DNA of 64,000 bases, taken from Nocardia amamiensis NBRC 102102. GTDB lineage: Bacteria; Actinomycetota; Actinomycetes; Mycobacteriales; Mycobacteriaceae. The notes beneath the pieces were generated by a model, which did not search any database, was not told the origin of the DNA, and saw only the letters and a list, made by a program, of their open reading frames with translations. This document shows positions 9,155 to 18,389 of the stretch, in pieces. The stretch lies in contig NZ_BDBA01000056.1 of NCBI RefSeq assembly GCF_001612745.1, forward strand, positions 1 to 64,000, given 5' to 3'. The stretch's first letter is position 1; each line of letters opens with the position of its first letter. Position numbers and translations under genes: made by a program.

Positions 9155-10225
9155 ATGGACCTCTCGGGCATTCGGATCATCGACGCACACATCCACCAGT
9201 GGGACCCGTTCACCACGCCCAGGGATTTCAGCGGGCTTGCGAAGCTGTTGCGGCGGCTGCCGGTGCCGGTGGACCTGGCCAAGCGCCTCGCACCGCGACG
9301 CGACCGCGAATTCGTCGGCGACCCGGTCGCCTATCTGCGGCCCTACCTACCGTTCGACTACCGCGCCGATGCCGGGAACACTCCGATCGAGGTGATCGCG
9401 CACATCGAGGTCGAATGGTCACAGCCGGGGCCGCTGGGCAAGGCAGGCGAGACCGCCTGGGTGGCGGGCCTCCCGCTGGAGGCCGCGCCGCGACTGGGCG
9501 CGATCCTCGCCGGTGGCGACCCGGCGGAGCCCGGATTCCCCGAGTTACTGGACGCGCACGCCGCCGCCTCGCCGCTGTTGCGCGGCATCCGCACGATGGT
9601 CGCCCACCATCCCGATCCGGGCGTGCGGTCGTTCACCGACTCGCCGGGCAAACTCACCAGCAAAGCGTTCCTGGACGGCTTCGCGCACCTCGCCGACCGC
9701 GGCCTGTCTTTCGAAGCATGGGTGTACTCGCACGCCATCCCGGACGTCACCGCTCTCGCCGAGCGCTATCCCGAGGTGCCGATCGTGCTGAACCATCTCG
9801 GCACGCCCGCGGGGATTTTCGGCGCGGTCGGCAAGCACACCGGTACCCATCCCGGACGACGCAGACAACTGCTGGTGCGATGGCGCGACGATCTCAGCGC
9901 GCTGGCCGCGCACCCGAACGTGGTCGCTAAGGTCAGCGGGCTGATGATGCCGATTCTCGGCCACCCGGTGCCGCCCCGCGGCACGCCGACACCCGTCCCA
10001 CAGCTGCTCGACCGGGTCGGCCCGCTGGTCGAGCACGCATTCGATGTCTTCGGCGCCGATCGCCTCATCTGGGGCTCGAACTTCCCCGTGGACAAGCCGA
10101 TCACCACAATTCCCGGCAGCATCGAGACGATCGCGACCGCGATCACCGGTCACGGCGGCGGACGTCCGGAACTCGAGCAGGTCTTCCGGACTACCGCACA
10201 GCGGGTATACCGGATCGCGGACTGA
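9155..10225 (+). CDS. Amidohydrolase family (TIM-barrel, amidohydro_2 type)
   Basis: 356 residues. It begins MDLSGIRIIDAHIHQWDPFT; DAHIHQW is the beta-1 metal-binding HxH of the amidohydrolase_2 group (ACMS decarboxylase and lactonase relatives). Later motifs are the VLNHLGTPAG strand (His after strand 6) and IWGSNFPVDKP (Asp/Asn strand 8 region). These enzymes are metal-dependent hydrolases, lactonases or decarboxylases of small carboxylic acids. The exact substrate is not readable. It follows the TetR regulator in the same direction, so it may belong to the same regulon as the Dabb gene. Confidence 0.87.
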   Translation: MDLSGIRIIDAHIHQWDPFTTPRDFSGLAKLLRRLPVPVDLAKRLAPRRDREFVGDPVAYLRPYLPFDYRADAGNTPIEVIAHIEVEWSQPGPLGKAGETAWVAGLPLEAAPRLGAILAGGDPAEPGFPELLDAHAAASPLLRGIRTMVAHHPDPGVRSFTDSPGKLTSKAFLDGFAHLADRGLSFEAWVYSHAIPDVTALAERYPEVPIVLNHLGTPAGIFGAVGKHTGTHPGRRRQLLVRWRDDLSALAAHPNVVAKVSGLMMPILGHPVPPRGTPTPVPQLLDRVGPLVEHAFDVFGADRLIWGSNFPVDKPITTIPGSIETIATAITGHGGGRPELEQVFRTTAQRVYRIAD

Positions 10226-10326
10226 GCGGGAGTTTGTGCGATCGTCTCCACCAGCGGCACCGGCGGTATCACAGGCACGGGCGGACTCAGCGTGAACGCC
10301 GACGGCACCCACTACATCTGGTTCGA
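10226..10326 (+). pseudogene. Possible gene remnant in frame after the amidohydrolase stop
   Basis: Directly after the amidohydrolase TGA, the same frame reads STSGTGGITGTGGLSVNADG then THYIWFDYVPG, which looks like real protein sequence with good codon usage. It merges into the end of the next, convergent gene. No start codon with a ribosome site is seen. It may be a leftover C-terminus of a lost gene. Family not recognised. Confidence 0.3.
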
Positions 10327-11133
10327 CTACGTACCCGGCCGATTCGGCAGCCGCGCGCGCCCCAGTGCCGCGGTGAGCTCGTCGCGGGCGGACGCCAGGG
10401 ACGGCCCGTACCAGGTGAGGGTGCGGCCCGCGACCAACGCAACCGGAATGTGCGGAAAGGCGTCCGGCCCATCGGATTCGGTGAAAACGTAGGGCTCGTC
10501 GGGGAGCACCGCGAGGTCGACACCCTCGGTCAGCTCCGCGTCGGTGAGGCGGGGATAGCGCTCGGGGCGGACGGCGTGCACCAGCCGCAACCCGAGGCGG
10601 CGCGCGATATCGCCGGTGAAGGTGTCGCGTCCGACCACCATCCACGGGTTGCGCCAGATCGGGATCACCGCGGCGCATTCCGGCTCGGGTGGCGGTGGCC
10701 CCCAAGCGGATTCGGCGTCGACCAGCCACGGCGGCACGCCGATGCCGAGGGCCTGGGTACAGAGCCGGGCGAGAGAGGCCATGGCTTCGTCGACGGTTTC
10801 GATCTTGGTGACCCACACCGGAATTCGCGCCGCGCGCAGCCGCATCACGTCGAGGCGGCGGTTCTCCTCCATGTTGCACAGCACGAGGTCCGGGCGGAGT
10901 TCGATGATGCGCCGGACGTTCGGGTTCTTGGTGCCGCGGACCCGTTCGACCGCCAAGTCCGCCGGGTGCGTGCACCACTGTGTCGCGGCGACAAGGATTT
11001 CCGGGCACGTCATCGCCACCGCCTCGGTCAGCGACGGCACCAGTGAAACCACCCGGCGCGGCGGGGTGCGGACGTCGACGGGTGTTCCGAGGTCGTCGCG
11101 CGGCAACGCTGCCGGTGGGCTGTTCATTGCCAC
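10327..11133 (-). CDS. Helical-backbone metal receptor / BtuF-like binding protein without export signal
   Basis: 268 residues with the fold signature of cobalamin/siderophore ABC substrate-binding proteins: RRVVSLVPSLTEAV at about 26, then IIELRPDLVLCNMEENR and LDVMRLRAARIPVWV (helical backbone). The N-terminus MAMNSPPAALPRDDLGTPVD has no hydrophobic signal and no lipobox Cys, and no ABC permease or ATPase lies nearby. It is therefore probably cytoplasmic, as in other orphan members of this group. It could bind a corrinoid or metal chelate; B12-dependent icmF is 2.4 kb away, but a link is only a guess. Convergent with the amidohydrolase. Confidence 0.75.
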   Translation of the reverse strand: MAMNSPPAALPRDDLGTPVDVRTPPRRVVSLVPSLTEAVAMTCPEILVAATQWCTHPADLAVERVRGTKNPNVRRIIELRPDLVLCNMEENRRLDVMRLRAARIPVWVTKIETVDEAMASLARLCTQALGIGVPPWLVDAESAWGPPPPEPECAAVIPIWRNPWMVVGRDTFTGDIARRLGLRLVHAVRPERYPRLTDAELTEGVDLAVLPDEPYVFTESDGPDAFPHIPVALVAGRTLTWYGPSLASARDELTAALGRARLPNRPGT

Positions 11134-11575
11134 GCCTGCCAGCCTATAACAGAAGATATGCGCTGGTCGGTGCGTATTTCTTGGAGTCGTCGCACGACGT
11201 CAAGGCTTGGTCGGCCCGATGCCGTCGGGAACCTGTTCCCGGCTCAGCGCTGAGGCCACCAGCGTGGAAGCCGCGCATTGCACTCCGATCACCGCGAGCT
11301 GTCGCAGATGGCGTCAATCGCTTGGGCTCCAGTGCATCTGGCGATTCACTTCCCGTGCAGCAGAGCGCGTTGGGGCGTGGGACCACTGGTTTACGCGTCA
11401 ACTACGGCACAAAGGGCAGTGCGAGGGCAGTTCCATACGGAAGGGCCGCGCGGGAGACTGAGAAAGGCACCCGGCGTCGGGAAGTCTCCGGTCCCTTCGC
11501 TGCGCCGGACTCGATCCCGCCCCGATTATCCGGCGCTGAACCGACAGCCCCGATTCCGGGTGCCTACCAAGCCGT
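11134..11575. other. Intergenic region without recognisable gene
   Basis: About 440 bp between two genes that are both on the minus strand. Frames are open on both strands, but none has a ribosome site plus a recognisable domain. Base composition seems lower in GC than the neighbours. I see no RNA gene. It contains the promoter region of the BtuF-like gene at its left end. Confidence 0.5.
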
Positions 11576-12343
11576 TCAGCCGTCGAACCGGCGATAGAGC
11601 GCGGTGAGTTCGCGCAGGCCGGTCGCGGCGGTCGCCTCGTCGTGGGCGGTCATTCGCAGCGCCTTGCGCAGCAGCAGCGGATCCAGATCCTCTGGCGCGG
11701 GACGGAATTCGGGCTTCGGCAGATCCGGCAAGACGATGTGGTCGCCGTACAGGTCATCGGAGACGGCAGGGTGGGCATCGCGTTCGATACCGCCGATCAG
11801 TGTGTCCAGGTCGAGGCCACGCAGGGTGAGAATCTCGCGCGGGCGTTCGTCGAGCCGCTCGGCCAGCAGATAGCACACCGCGGCCACGTGCTTGCACGGC
11901 CAGCCCGGATCCGGGCAACTGCAGGCGAAATCCAGGTCCGCCGCGGTGGTCGGCAGCAACAGCGGCCCGAGGCCGGTCGGTAACGCCCCCGACGCGATCT
12001 CGGCGAGCATGCCCGGCGCAGAACGGATGGTCTCGATCAGCAGCTCGAGCTCGTCCTCGCGCAGGAGACGCACGGAGAACACCGCCGTGAACGGACGCGG
12101 CTGGCTGCCTTGCACTTCCGCGGTCACGGCACCGGGCTCGATCCGGTAGTTCACCACCTGACCCGACCTGGCGTAATTGCGGCCGCGCGCCAGACGCCCC
12201 GGCTCCGCCATCCGCTCCACCGAGTCCACCAGGGCCTTGCCCCACCACGTGCGCCCGAACGCGCCGCGGCTGCTGCGCGCGGCCACCCCGCCGCGCACCG
12301 GCAGCTTCTTCCCGTACTCGGAGTAGTCGACGAAGGGACTCAT
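11576..12343 (-). CDS. SWIM zinc-finger protein
   Basis: 255 residues. The SWIM motif CxC...CxH is FACSCPDPGWPCKHVAAVCY at about residues 139-158 and is expected to bind Zn. The N-terminal part has the usual RTWWGKALVDSVE and RGRNYARSGQVV segments of this family. SWIM proteins in actinobacteria are almost always paired with a large SNF2 helicase, and here the start overlaps the SNF2 stop by 4 bp (ATGA), so the two proteins are translationally coupled. Likely a DNA-binding or protein partner of the helicase. Function not established. Confidence 0.9.
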   Translation of the reverse strand: MSPFVDYSEYGKKLPVRGGVAARSSRGAFGRTWWGKALVDSVERMAEPGRLARGRNYARSGQVVNYRIEPGAVTAEVQGSQPRPFTAVFSVRLLREDELELLIETIRSAPGMLAEIASGALPTGLGPLLLPTTAADLDFACSCPDPGWPCKHVAAVCYLLAERLDERPREILTLRGLDLDTLIGGIERDAHPAVSDDLYGDHIVLPDLPKPEFRPAPEDLDPLLLRKALRMTAHDEATAATGLRELTALYRRFDG

Positions 12344-15162
12344 TCGCCCACCGCCGCGGCGCCCAGGGTGAACAAATCGCGCAACTCGTCTGTGCTCAGC
12401 TCGGTGATCCAGCTCTCCCCCGCGCCGACGGCCAGATCGGCGAGCTGCCGCTTGCCGGTGATCATCTCATCGATCCGCTCCTCGATGGTGTCCACGCAGA
12501 CCAGCTTGCGCACCTGGACGTTGCGCTGCTGCCCGATCCGGAACGCGCGGTCGGTGGCCTGGTTCTCCACTGCCGGATTCCACCAGCGGTCCAGGTGGAC
12601 AACGTGATTGGCGGCGGTGAGGTTGAGTCCCGTGCCACCGGCCTTGAGCGAAAGCAACATCAGCGGCGGTCCCTCCGGCTCCTGGAACCGGGTGACCATG
12701 TCGTCGCGCTTCTTCTTCGGCACCCCACCGTGCAGGAACGGGATCTCGGCGCCGAAGCGCTCGATCAGATACGGCGCGACGAGTTCGCCGAACTCACGGA
12801 ACTGGGTGAACAGCAACGCTTTCTCGCCGTCGGCCAGCACCGCGTCGAGCACGTCCTCGACGAGGGCGAGCTTGCCGGAACGATGGGCGCCGCGGTGCAG
12901 CACACCCGACCCGTCGCCGAGGAAATGCGCGGGATGGTTGCACACCTGCTTGAGCCGGGTGAGCGCGCCGAGGACGGCTCCCTTGCGGGCCATCCCCTCG
13001 GCATCCTTGATCTTGGCGAGCATGTCGTCGACAACCGCCTGGTAGAGCGCGGCCTGCTCGACGGTGAGATTGGCCCGCACCGTCATCTCCAGTTTGTCCG
13101 GCAGATCGCTGATCACCGCGGGGTCGGTCTTCACCCGGCGCAGCACGAACGGCCGGGTGAGCCAGCGCAGACGGCTGATCGCGTTCTCGTCGCGCTCGCG
13201 TTCGATCGGCACCGCGAAGCGCGCGCGGAACGACTGCGGGCTGCCGAGCACCTTCGGCATCGCGAAATCCATGATGGAGCGCAGCTCTTCCAACCGGTTC
13301 TCCACCGGAGTTCCGGTGAGCGCCAGCCGATGCCGCGCCGGCAGCGACCGCGCCGCCCGCGCCTGCCGCGTGCCCGCGTTCTTGATGTGCTGCGCCTCGT
13401 CCAAGACGACGCGGTCCCACGGTTGCCTGCCGAGTTCCTCGACATCCCGGGCGAGCAGCGCATAGGTGGTGATCACCAGATCGGCCGCGGCGATCGTCTC
13501 ATCGAGTTCGGCGCCCGCCAGACGTCCCGCGCCGTGGTGCACCCATACCCGGAGATCGGGCGCGAATCGCTCGGCTTCGCGCTGCCAGTTGCCGACCACC
13601 GACATCGGGCACGCCAGCAAGGTCGGGCCCGGCGGCTCGGTGTCGGCCGCCGTCTCGCGCTCGTGTACCAGCAGGGCGAGCACCTGAACGGTCTTGCCGA
13701 GCCCCATGTCGTCGGCAAGAATCGCGCCGCATCCCATCCGGCTCATGGTGGCCAGCCAGGCCAGACCGCGTTCCTGGTAGGGGCGCAGTTCGGCTTTCAA
13801 CCCGACCGGCGGCGCGACCGGCGCAGGCGCGTGGGCGCCATCGAGCAGGTCCGCCGCCCAGCCCGAGGCCGTGACCTCGGCGATCGGCACCTGCTGCACC
13901 CGTGATCCCGCGATTTCGCCGAGCATGTCCGCGAAGGTGATCGGCGAGTCGTCGGTGTGCGCGGCGACATAGCGGGCCGCGGCGGCGAGCACCTTGTGGT
14001 CGGCCTGCACCCACTGGCCGCGCAACTGGACCAGATCGGACTTGCCGCGCACCAGCCGTTCCATCTCGGCCGGGCTCAGCACGATGTCGCCGAGCGCGAG
14101 TTCCCAGCGGTAGGAGACCAGGCCACGCATGCCGACGGTGCTCTCGGCGGCGGGCACCGCGCTGTCCACCCGCAGCCGCATGCTCGGCTCGGCGACGCTC
14201 CACGCCCGCGGCAGCAACAGCCGGACGCCCGCGGCGTGCAGGGCGTGCGCGCCGTGCACCACCAGGTCGAGCACCACCTCGGTGGGCAGCAGCAGATCCA
14301 GGCTGCGCGGATCGCTCGGCAGATCGCGCAACCGCGGGTAGGCCCGCTGCGCCGCGCCGAGTTTGTCCACCGCGATCCGGACGAGGTTCGGGTCATCGTG
14401 CAGCGGGACGGATTTCGGCGCCTCACCGGTAACGGCCAGGCAGACCTCCAACCGCCACAGCGCCACCGTCTCGTCGTCGGCGCCGAATTCGCCATCCGGC
14501 TCGAGCAGGCGAAGCACCAGCTCGGGTTCGTCGCCGGTCAGGCTGGCACGCCACTGTTCCAGCACCTCGGCCACCTGATAGCTGCCGTTGTCCAGCGGTG
14601 TATCGCCGACCAGGGCAGCCACCAGGGGATGCGGTGTGCCGGGCAGATCGACCAGCGCTCGCGCGATCGGATCGGTGAGTTCGGTGACCAGATCGTCGAG
14701 CAGCGCGGCCGCCCGCCCGGCGACGCGCAGCGCCTGCGGCATGGCGACGGCCAGTTCGGCCAGCCAGGCGCGTTGCCGCTCCCCACCGACCAGCCGCCAG
14801 CGCACCCACCACTCGCCGTCCTCCCTGCGTAACTCCGGCACAACCCGGCCGGCGCGCACCCAGCGCTCGACCCCGCGCGCAACGTGCGCAAGAAAACGCA
14901 GATCACCGGCGACGACCTGGTCGGGCAGGCGCTGCCGCAGTACCTGCGCGGCCGCGGCGGGCGTCAGCGCATGCGCCCGGACCTGCTCGGTCTGGCCGGA
15001 CCCCGCGACCAGAACGTCGGCACGATGCCGGAACTTCGCGGCACGCAGCACGCTGCCCAGCGGGTCGGGAAGCGCGGCGGCCAGTTCGTGGGGCAGCACG
15101 GCGACCGGCGAGTCGTGCCAGAGCAGCAACCCGCCGCCCGGCGACCACAGACCGTGCAGCAT
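12340..15162 (-). CDS. SNF2-family DEAD/DEAH-box helicase
   Basis: About 940 residues from the chosen ATG at 15162 (MLHGLWSPGGGLLLWHDSPV), where the family typically begins. An upstream ATG at 15405 would add 81 residues of unfamiliar sequence. The N-terminal half is the bacterial SNF2 helicase-associated region. The ATPase core has Walker A ADDMGLGKT, motif II VVLDEAQHIKN (a DEAQ box), motif III LTGTPVENRLEEL, and C-terminal lobe motifs SLKAGGTGLNLT and ATDRAFRIGQQR. It should translocate on double-stranded DNA using ATP. Bacterial members are sometimes linked to repair or phage defence, but this SWIM-SNF2 pair is widespread in actinobacteria and looks like a housekeeping locus. Confidence 0.93.
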   Translation of the reverse strand: MLHGLWSPGGGLLLWHDSPVAVLPHELAAALPDPLGSVLRAAKFRHRADVLVAGSGQTEQVRAHALTPAAAAQVLRQRLPDQVVAGDLRFLAHVARGVERWVRAGRVVPELRREDGEWWVRWRLVGGERQRAWLAELAVAMPQALRVAGRAAALLDDLVTELTDPIARALVDLPGTPHPLVAALVGDTPLDNGSYQVAEVLEQWRASLTGDEPELVLRLLEPDGEFGADDETVALWRLEVCLAVTGEAPKSVPLHDDPNLVRIAVDKLGAAQRAYPRLRDLPSDPRSLDLLLPTEVVLDLVVHGAHALHAAGVRLLLPRAWSVAEPSMRLRVDSAVPAAESTVGMRGLVSYRWELALGDIVLSPAEMERLVRGKSDLVQLRGQWVQADHKVLAAAARYVAAHTDDSPITFADMLGEIAGSRVQQVPIAEVTASGWAADLLDGAHAPAPVAPPVGLKAELRPYQERGLAWLATMSRMGCGAILADDMGLGKTVQVLALLVHERETAADTEPPGPTLLACPMSVVGNWQREAERFAPDLRVWVHHGAGRLAGAELDETIAAADLVITTYALLARDVEELGRQPWDRVVLDEAQHIKNAGTRQARAARSLPARHRLALTGTPVENRLEELRSIMDFAMPKVLGSPQSFRARFAVPIERERDENAISRLRWLTRPFVLRRVKTDPAVISDLPDKLEMTVRANLTVEQAALYQAVVDDMLAKIKDAEGMARKGAVLGALTRLKQVCNHPAHFLGDGSGVLHRGAHRSGKLALVEDVLDAVLADGEKALLFTQFREFGELVAPYLIERFGAEIPFLHGGVPKKKRDDMVTRFQEPEGPPLMLLSLKAGGTGLNLTAANHVVHLDRWWNPAVENQATDRAFRIGQQRNVQVRKLVCVDTIEERIDEMITGKRQLADLAVGAGESWITELSTDELRDLFTLGAAAVGE

Positions 15163-15689
15163 GACCCCATCCAAGCAGGCGGGTCCGACACGTCCACGGC
15201 TCCCTGCGGGCCGTCCCGGGTATCGGCCCGGACCAGGGTTCCGATCGGCATATCCGCCGACAGAACGGACACTGATCAGCGTCGAGTCCAGGTGTCGCCA
15301 GGGTGGCCGCTCCAGCGCGGGCGGCGTAGTACGCCCAGACCTGGTGTCGTCCAAAGGAATACGCAGGCGACCAAGATCGGTGATCCGCGCGCCACGCTCC
15401 GGCATGCGCGTCGCATGCTTCCCGAGTGGCGGCTGGTGCCAACCGCGGACACGCCGACGACCTGCCGCAGCGAGCGAACAACGCAGGTCAGGCGTAGTTT
15501 CGAAGGTGCGGCCAGTACCGGGAAGGCAGGAATGCGCCGGGCGGGACGGCGCGGGCCGGAGGATGAGAAGACTCCGCCCCGGCGGAACACACGGGCAGTA
15601 CCCAACGGACCGGAAAAGGAAGATACTGGATATCCGCTGGTCATCGCGGAGAACCGCAGCTTGGTGTCAAGGGAAGCGGAGGAAGCAGC
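15163..15689. other. Intergenic region between divergent genes
   Basis: About 530 bp between the SNF2 start and the plus-strand gene at 15690. The minus strand remains open to 15405, so a longer SNF2 N-terminus is possible. Otherwise no domain is recognisable. The right end carries a GGAGG ribosome site for the next gene. Confidence 0.45.
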
Positions 15690-16052
15690 ATGACGATTCT
15701 GCTCCAGGTCCTCGAACAGAGCTTCACACCGACGACCGCGTGGGAACGACGTAAGTTCACCTTCGTGCACGCCGACAAGATCGTCGGCATGCGGTGCGAC
15801 GGACAGTGCGGCGTGTGGCTGGACCTGTCGCGACCTGGTGAATCCCAGCGTCTGGCGCGGACAAGCGACCCGCGTGCGGCGGTCACCTTCCTGCTCACCA
15901 CCTTCGCCAAGATCGCCGAGTGCGAGGAACGCGGCGGATCGTGGGTGATCGGGCACGACGGAACGCACATCGAGTCCATCGCGGCCACCCGGTTCCCGCC
16001 TCGGGTGAGCGAGGTCACCGACGACGATCTCCTGGCGCGCGCCTGGTTGTAG
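15690..16052 (+). CDS. Conserved-looking hypothetical protein
   Basis: 120 residues starting MTILLQVLEQSFTPTTAWER after a good ribosome site (GGAGG about 9 bases upstream). It contains CDGQCGVWLDLSRPG with a CxxxC pair, and ends in DDDLLARAWL. No domain is recognised. Codon usage is normal for the genome, so it is probably a real gene. It is convergent with the rhodanese gene, with only 12 bp between the stops. Confidence 0.6.
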   Translation: MTILLQVLEQSFTPTTAWERRKFTFVHADKIVGMRCDGQCGVWLDLSRPGESQRLARTSDPRAAVTFLLTTFAKIAECEERGGSWVIGHDGTHIESIAATRFPPRVSEVTDDDLLARAWL

Positions 16053-16064
16053 CGGCCGCCGCCG

Positions 16065-16883
16065 TCAGTTCCCCGTCGCCACCGGCCGTTTCGGATCGTT
16101 CGACCACTGCGACCACGAACCGGGATACAGCGCCGCCTCGACGCCCGCCACCGCGAGTGCGGCGATCTGATGCGCCGCCGTCACCCCGGACCCGCAGTAC
16201 ACCGCCACCGGCCCGGAGCCGAATCCGGCGAAGCGGTCGCGCAGTTCGTCCGCTGTCCGGAAGCGGCCATCGGCGTCGAGGTTCTCGGCGGTCGGAGCGC
16301 TGAGCGCGCCAGGAATGTGTCCGGCGCGGGGATCGATCGGCTCCACCTCACCGCGGTAGCGCTCGCCCGCGCGGGCATCCAGCAGCACACCCTGCCAGCG
16401 TGCCGCGGCGTCCGCGTCGATCACCGGCAGCCCGCCGGGGCTCAACTCGACATCGCCCGGCTCGGGGTCCGCTTCGGCGCCGGTCGCGATCGGCCCGCCC
16501 GCGCCGGTCCACGCGGGCAGTCCGCCGTCGAGAATGCGCACGTCCGCGACGCCCGCCCAGCGCAGCAGCCACCACGCGCGGGCGGCGGCCATACCGCCGG
16601 TGGCGTCGTAGACCACCACCGGATCGCCATCGCACAGCCCCCAGCTGCGCGCGCACTTCTCGAGTTGCGCCGGGTCCGGCAGCGGGTGCCTGCCGCGGGC
16701 CGGCGAAGGCGGCGAGGCCAGTTCGGTTTCCAGATCGACGAACACGGCCCTGGGGATATGGCCGTCGAGATACTGCTGCGGCCCATCCGGGTCGCCCAGC
16801 GCCCATCTGACGTCCAGCAGGTGAAGCCGCTTGTCCGCCAATGCTTCCCGAAGCTCCCCCGGTGAGATCAGTACCGCGCTCAA
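16065..16883 (-). CDS. Tandem-rhodanese sulfurtransferase
   Basis: 272 residues with two rhodanese domains, as in thiosulfate and 3-mercaptopyruvate sulfurtransferases. The first, inactive domain has HLLDVRWALGDPDG and GHIPRAVFVDLE. The C-terminal domain carries the active loop VYCGSGVTAAHQ with catalytic Cys at residue 230. CGSGVTA is the loop type typical of mercaptopyruvate-like enzymes. This is the catalytically intact paralogue in the window; the sseA-like protein at 56559 lacks its Cys. It probably supplies sulfane sulfur or detoxifies cyanide or thiols in the cytoplasm. Confidence 0.92.
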   Translation of the reverse strand: MSAVLISPGELREALADKRLHLLDVRWALGDPDGPQQYLDGHIPRAVFVDLETELASPPSPARGRHPLPDPAQLEKCARSWGLCDGDPVVVYDATGGMAAARAWWLLRWAGVADVRILDGGLPAWTGAGGPIATGAEADPEPGDVELSPGGLPVIDADAAARWQGVLLDARAGERYRGEVEPIDPRAGHIPGALSAPTAENLDADGRFRTADELRDRFAGFGSGPVAVYCGSGVTAAHQIAALAVAGVEAALYPGSWSQWSNDPKRPVATGN

Positions 16884-17068
16884 CCCAGCTCCTCGTCCTG
16901 AATCGCATCCTCGCGCACGACTCCCCCACCCTACGCATCCGAATGGGCCGATGTCGCCATACTCGCGCGTACCGCAGTGCGTCCCGCTGAGCCGGGCGCC
17001 GCGGGTCAGGCCAGTTTCGGGGCACTGGCTGGCGACACGGCCTGGTCAGCAGGGGCAATATCCCGCCA

Positions 17069-18274
17069 GTGTCGAACGTTTCCACGGCCAAGGCCACCAC
17101 CGCGCGCGAACCCGAGCATGCGAAGACCGGTCTCGTTCAGCCGCTCGGCGCGGGCGCTGTGACGGCGCTGGTGGGTTTCACCAGCTCGTTCGCCGTTCTG
17201 CTGAGCGGGCTCACCGCGGTGGGGGCGAGTGCGGCACAGGCGGCGTCGGGCCTGCTCGCGGTGTGCGTCACGCAGGCGATCGGCATGATGCTGCTGAGTT
17301 ACCGGTATCGGATGCCGATCACGCTGGCCTGGTCCACGCCGGGTGCGGCGCTGCTGGCGGGCACCGGGGCCGTGGTGGGCGGGTGGCCCGCGGCGATCGG
17401 TGCGTTCGTGGTGACCGGGGTGTTGATCGTGATCACCGGACTGTGGCAGCGGCTCGGCGCACTGGTGGCCGCGATCCCGGTGGAGATCGCGCAGGCCATG
17501 CTGGCCGGCGTGCTGCTGCCGCTGTGCCTGGCTCCGGTGCGGGCGGTGCAGTCCAGCCCGGCGGTGGTCGTTCCGGTGATCTTGGTCTGGCTCGTGCTGC
17601 AACGGTATGCCCAGCGCTGGGCCGTGATCGCGGCCTTCGCCACCGCGGCGGCCGGCGCCGCGATCAGCATCGCGGTCCAGCACAAGCCGCTCGACCTGGG
17701 CGCGATGGTTCCGTCGCTGGAACTCACGCTGCCGCACTGGAGTTGGCAAGCGCTGATCGGCGTCGCGATCCCGCTGTACATCGTGACCATGGCGTCGCAG
17801 AACATTCCCGGCACCGCGGTGCTGGCCTCGTTCGACTACCGGGTTCCGTGGCGCGCCGCGATGAGCGTCACCGGCCTCGGCACCGTCATCGGGGCGCCCG
17901 CCGGCGGGCACGCGATCAATCTCGCCGCGATCAGCGCCGCGCTCTCGGCCGCGCCCGCCGCGCACCCGGACCCGAAGCGACGCTGGATCGCGGCCGTCAC
18001 CGCGGGCGTGACGTACTTACTGCTCGCGCTGGGCTCGGCCGCTCTGGTCACCCTGGTCGCGGCCGCTCCGGCGGGCACGCTGGAGACCGTCGCGGGCTTG
18101 GCCCTGATCGGAACACTCGCCGCGGCGCTCAGCGCGGCACTGAGCGCAGGCGAACACCGCGAAGCCGGAGTCGTCACCTTCGTGATCGCCGCGTCCGGCG
18201 TCGGCTTCGCCGGAATCGGCGCGGCGTTCTGGGCCTTGTTCGCCGGTCTGCTGGTGCGCAAGGTGCTGCGCTAG
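17069..18274 (+). CDS. Benzoate/H+ symporter family transporter (BenE)
   Basis: 401 residues, about 11-12 hydrophobic helices. The N-terminus is MSNVSTAKATTAREPEHAKT, followed by LVGFTSSFAVLLSGLTAVGA. The BenE signatures ITLAWSTPGAALLAGTGAVVG and GAPAGGHAINLAAISAAL are present. The family imports benzoate or related aromatic acids with protons. GTG start at 17069. No benzoate catabolic genes are near, so the substrate may differ. It is divergent from the rhodanese gene. Confidence 0.88.
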   Translation: MSNVSTAKATTAREPEHAKTGLVQPLGAGAVTALVGFTSSFAVLLSGLTAVGASAAQAASGLLAVCVTQAIGMMLLSYRYRMPITLAWSTPGAALLAGTGAVVGGWPAAIGAFVVTGVLIVITGLWQRLGALVAAIPVEIAQAMLAGVLLPLCLAPVRAVQSSPAVVVPVILVWLVLQRYAQRWAVIAAFATAAAGAAISIAVQHKPLDLGAMVPSLELTLPHWSWQALIGVAIPLYIVTMASQNIPGTAVLASFDYRVPWRAAMSVTGLGTVIGAPAGGHAINLAAISAALSAAPAAHPDPKRRWIAAVTAGVTYLLLALGSAALVTLVAAAPAGTLETVAGLALIGTLAAALSAALSAGEHREAGVVTFVIAASGVGFAGIGAAFWALFAGLLVRKVLR

Positions 18275-18389
18275 ATGGCACCGCGTTGTGCTGCATTGCC
18301 CGCCCTGTGCTGGGCACAGTGCGGCATTGGACGCACATCTACTGCCGGAGACACGAGTCTCGGCTGTCGACGACCCCGGCAGGTTGCCG

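Noticed and set aside
12340..15162. SNF2-SWIM pair as a phage-defence system
   Set aside because: No accompanying nuclease or other defence gene, and such pairs are widespread in actinobacteria; treated as a housekeeping helicase pair.
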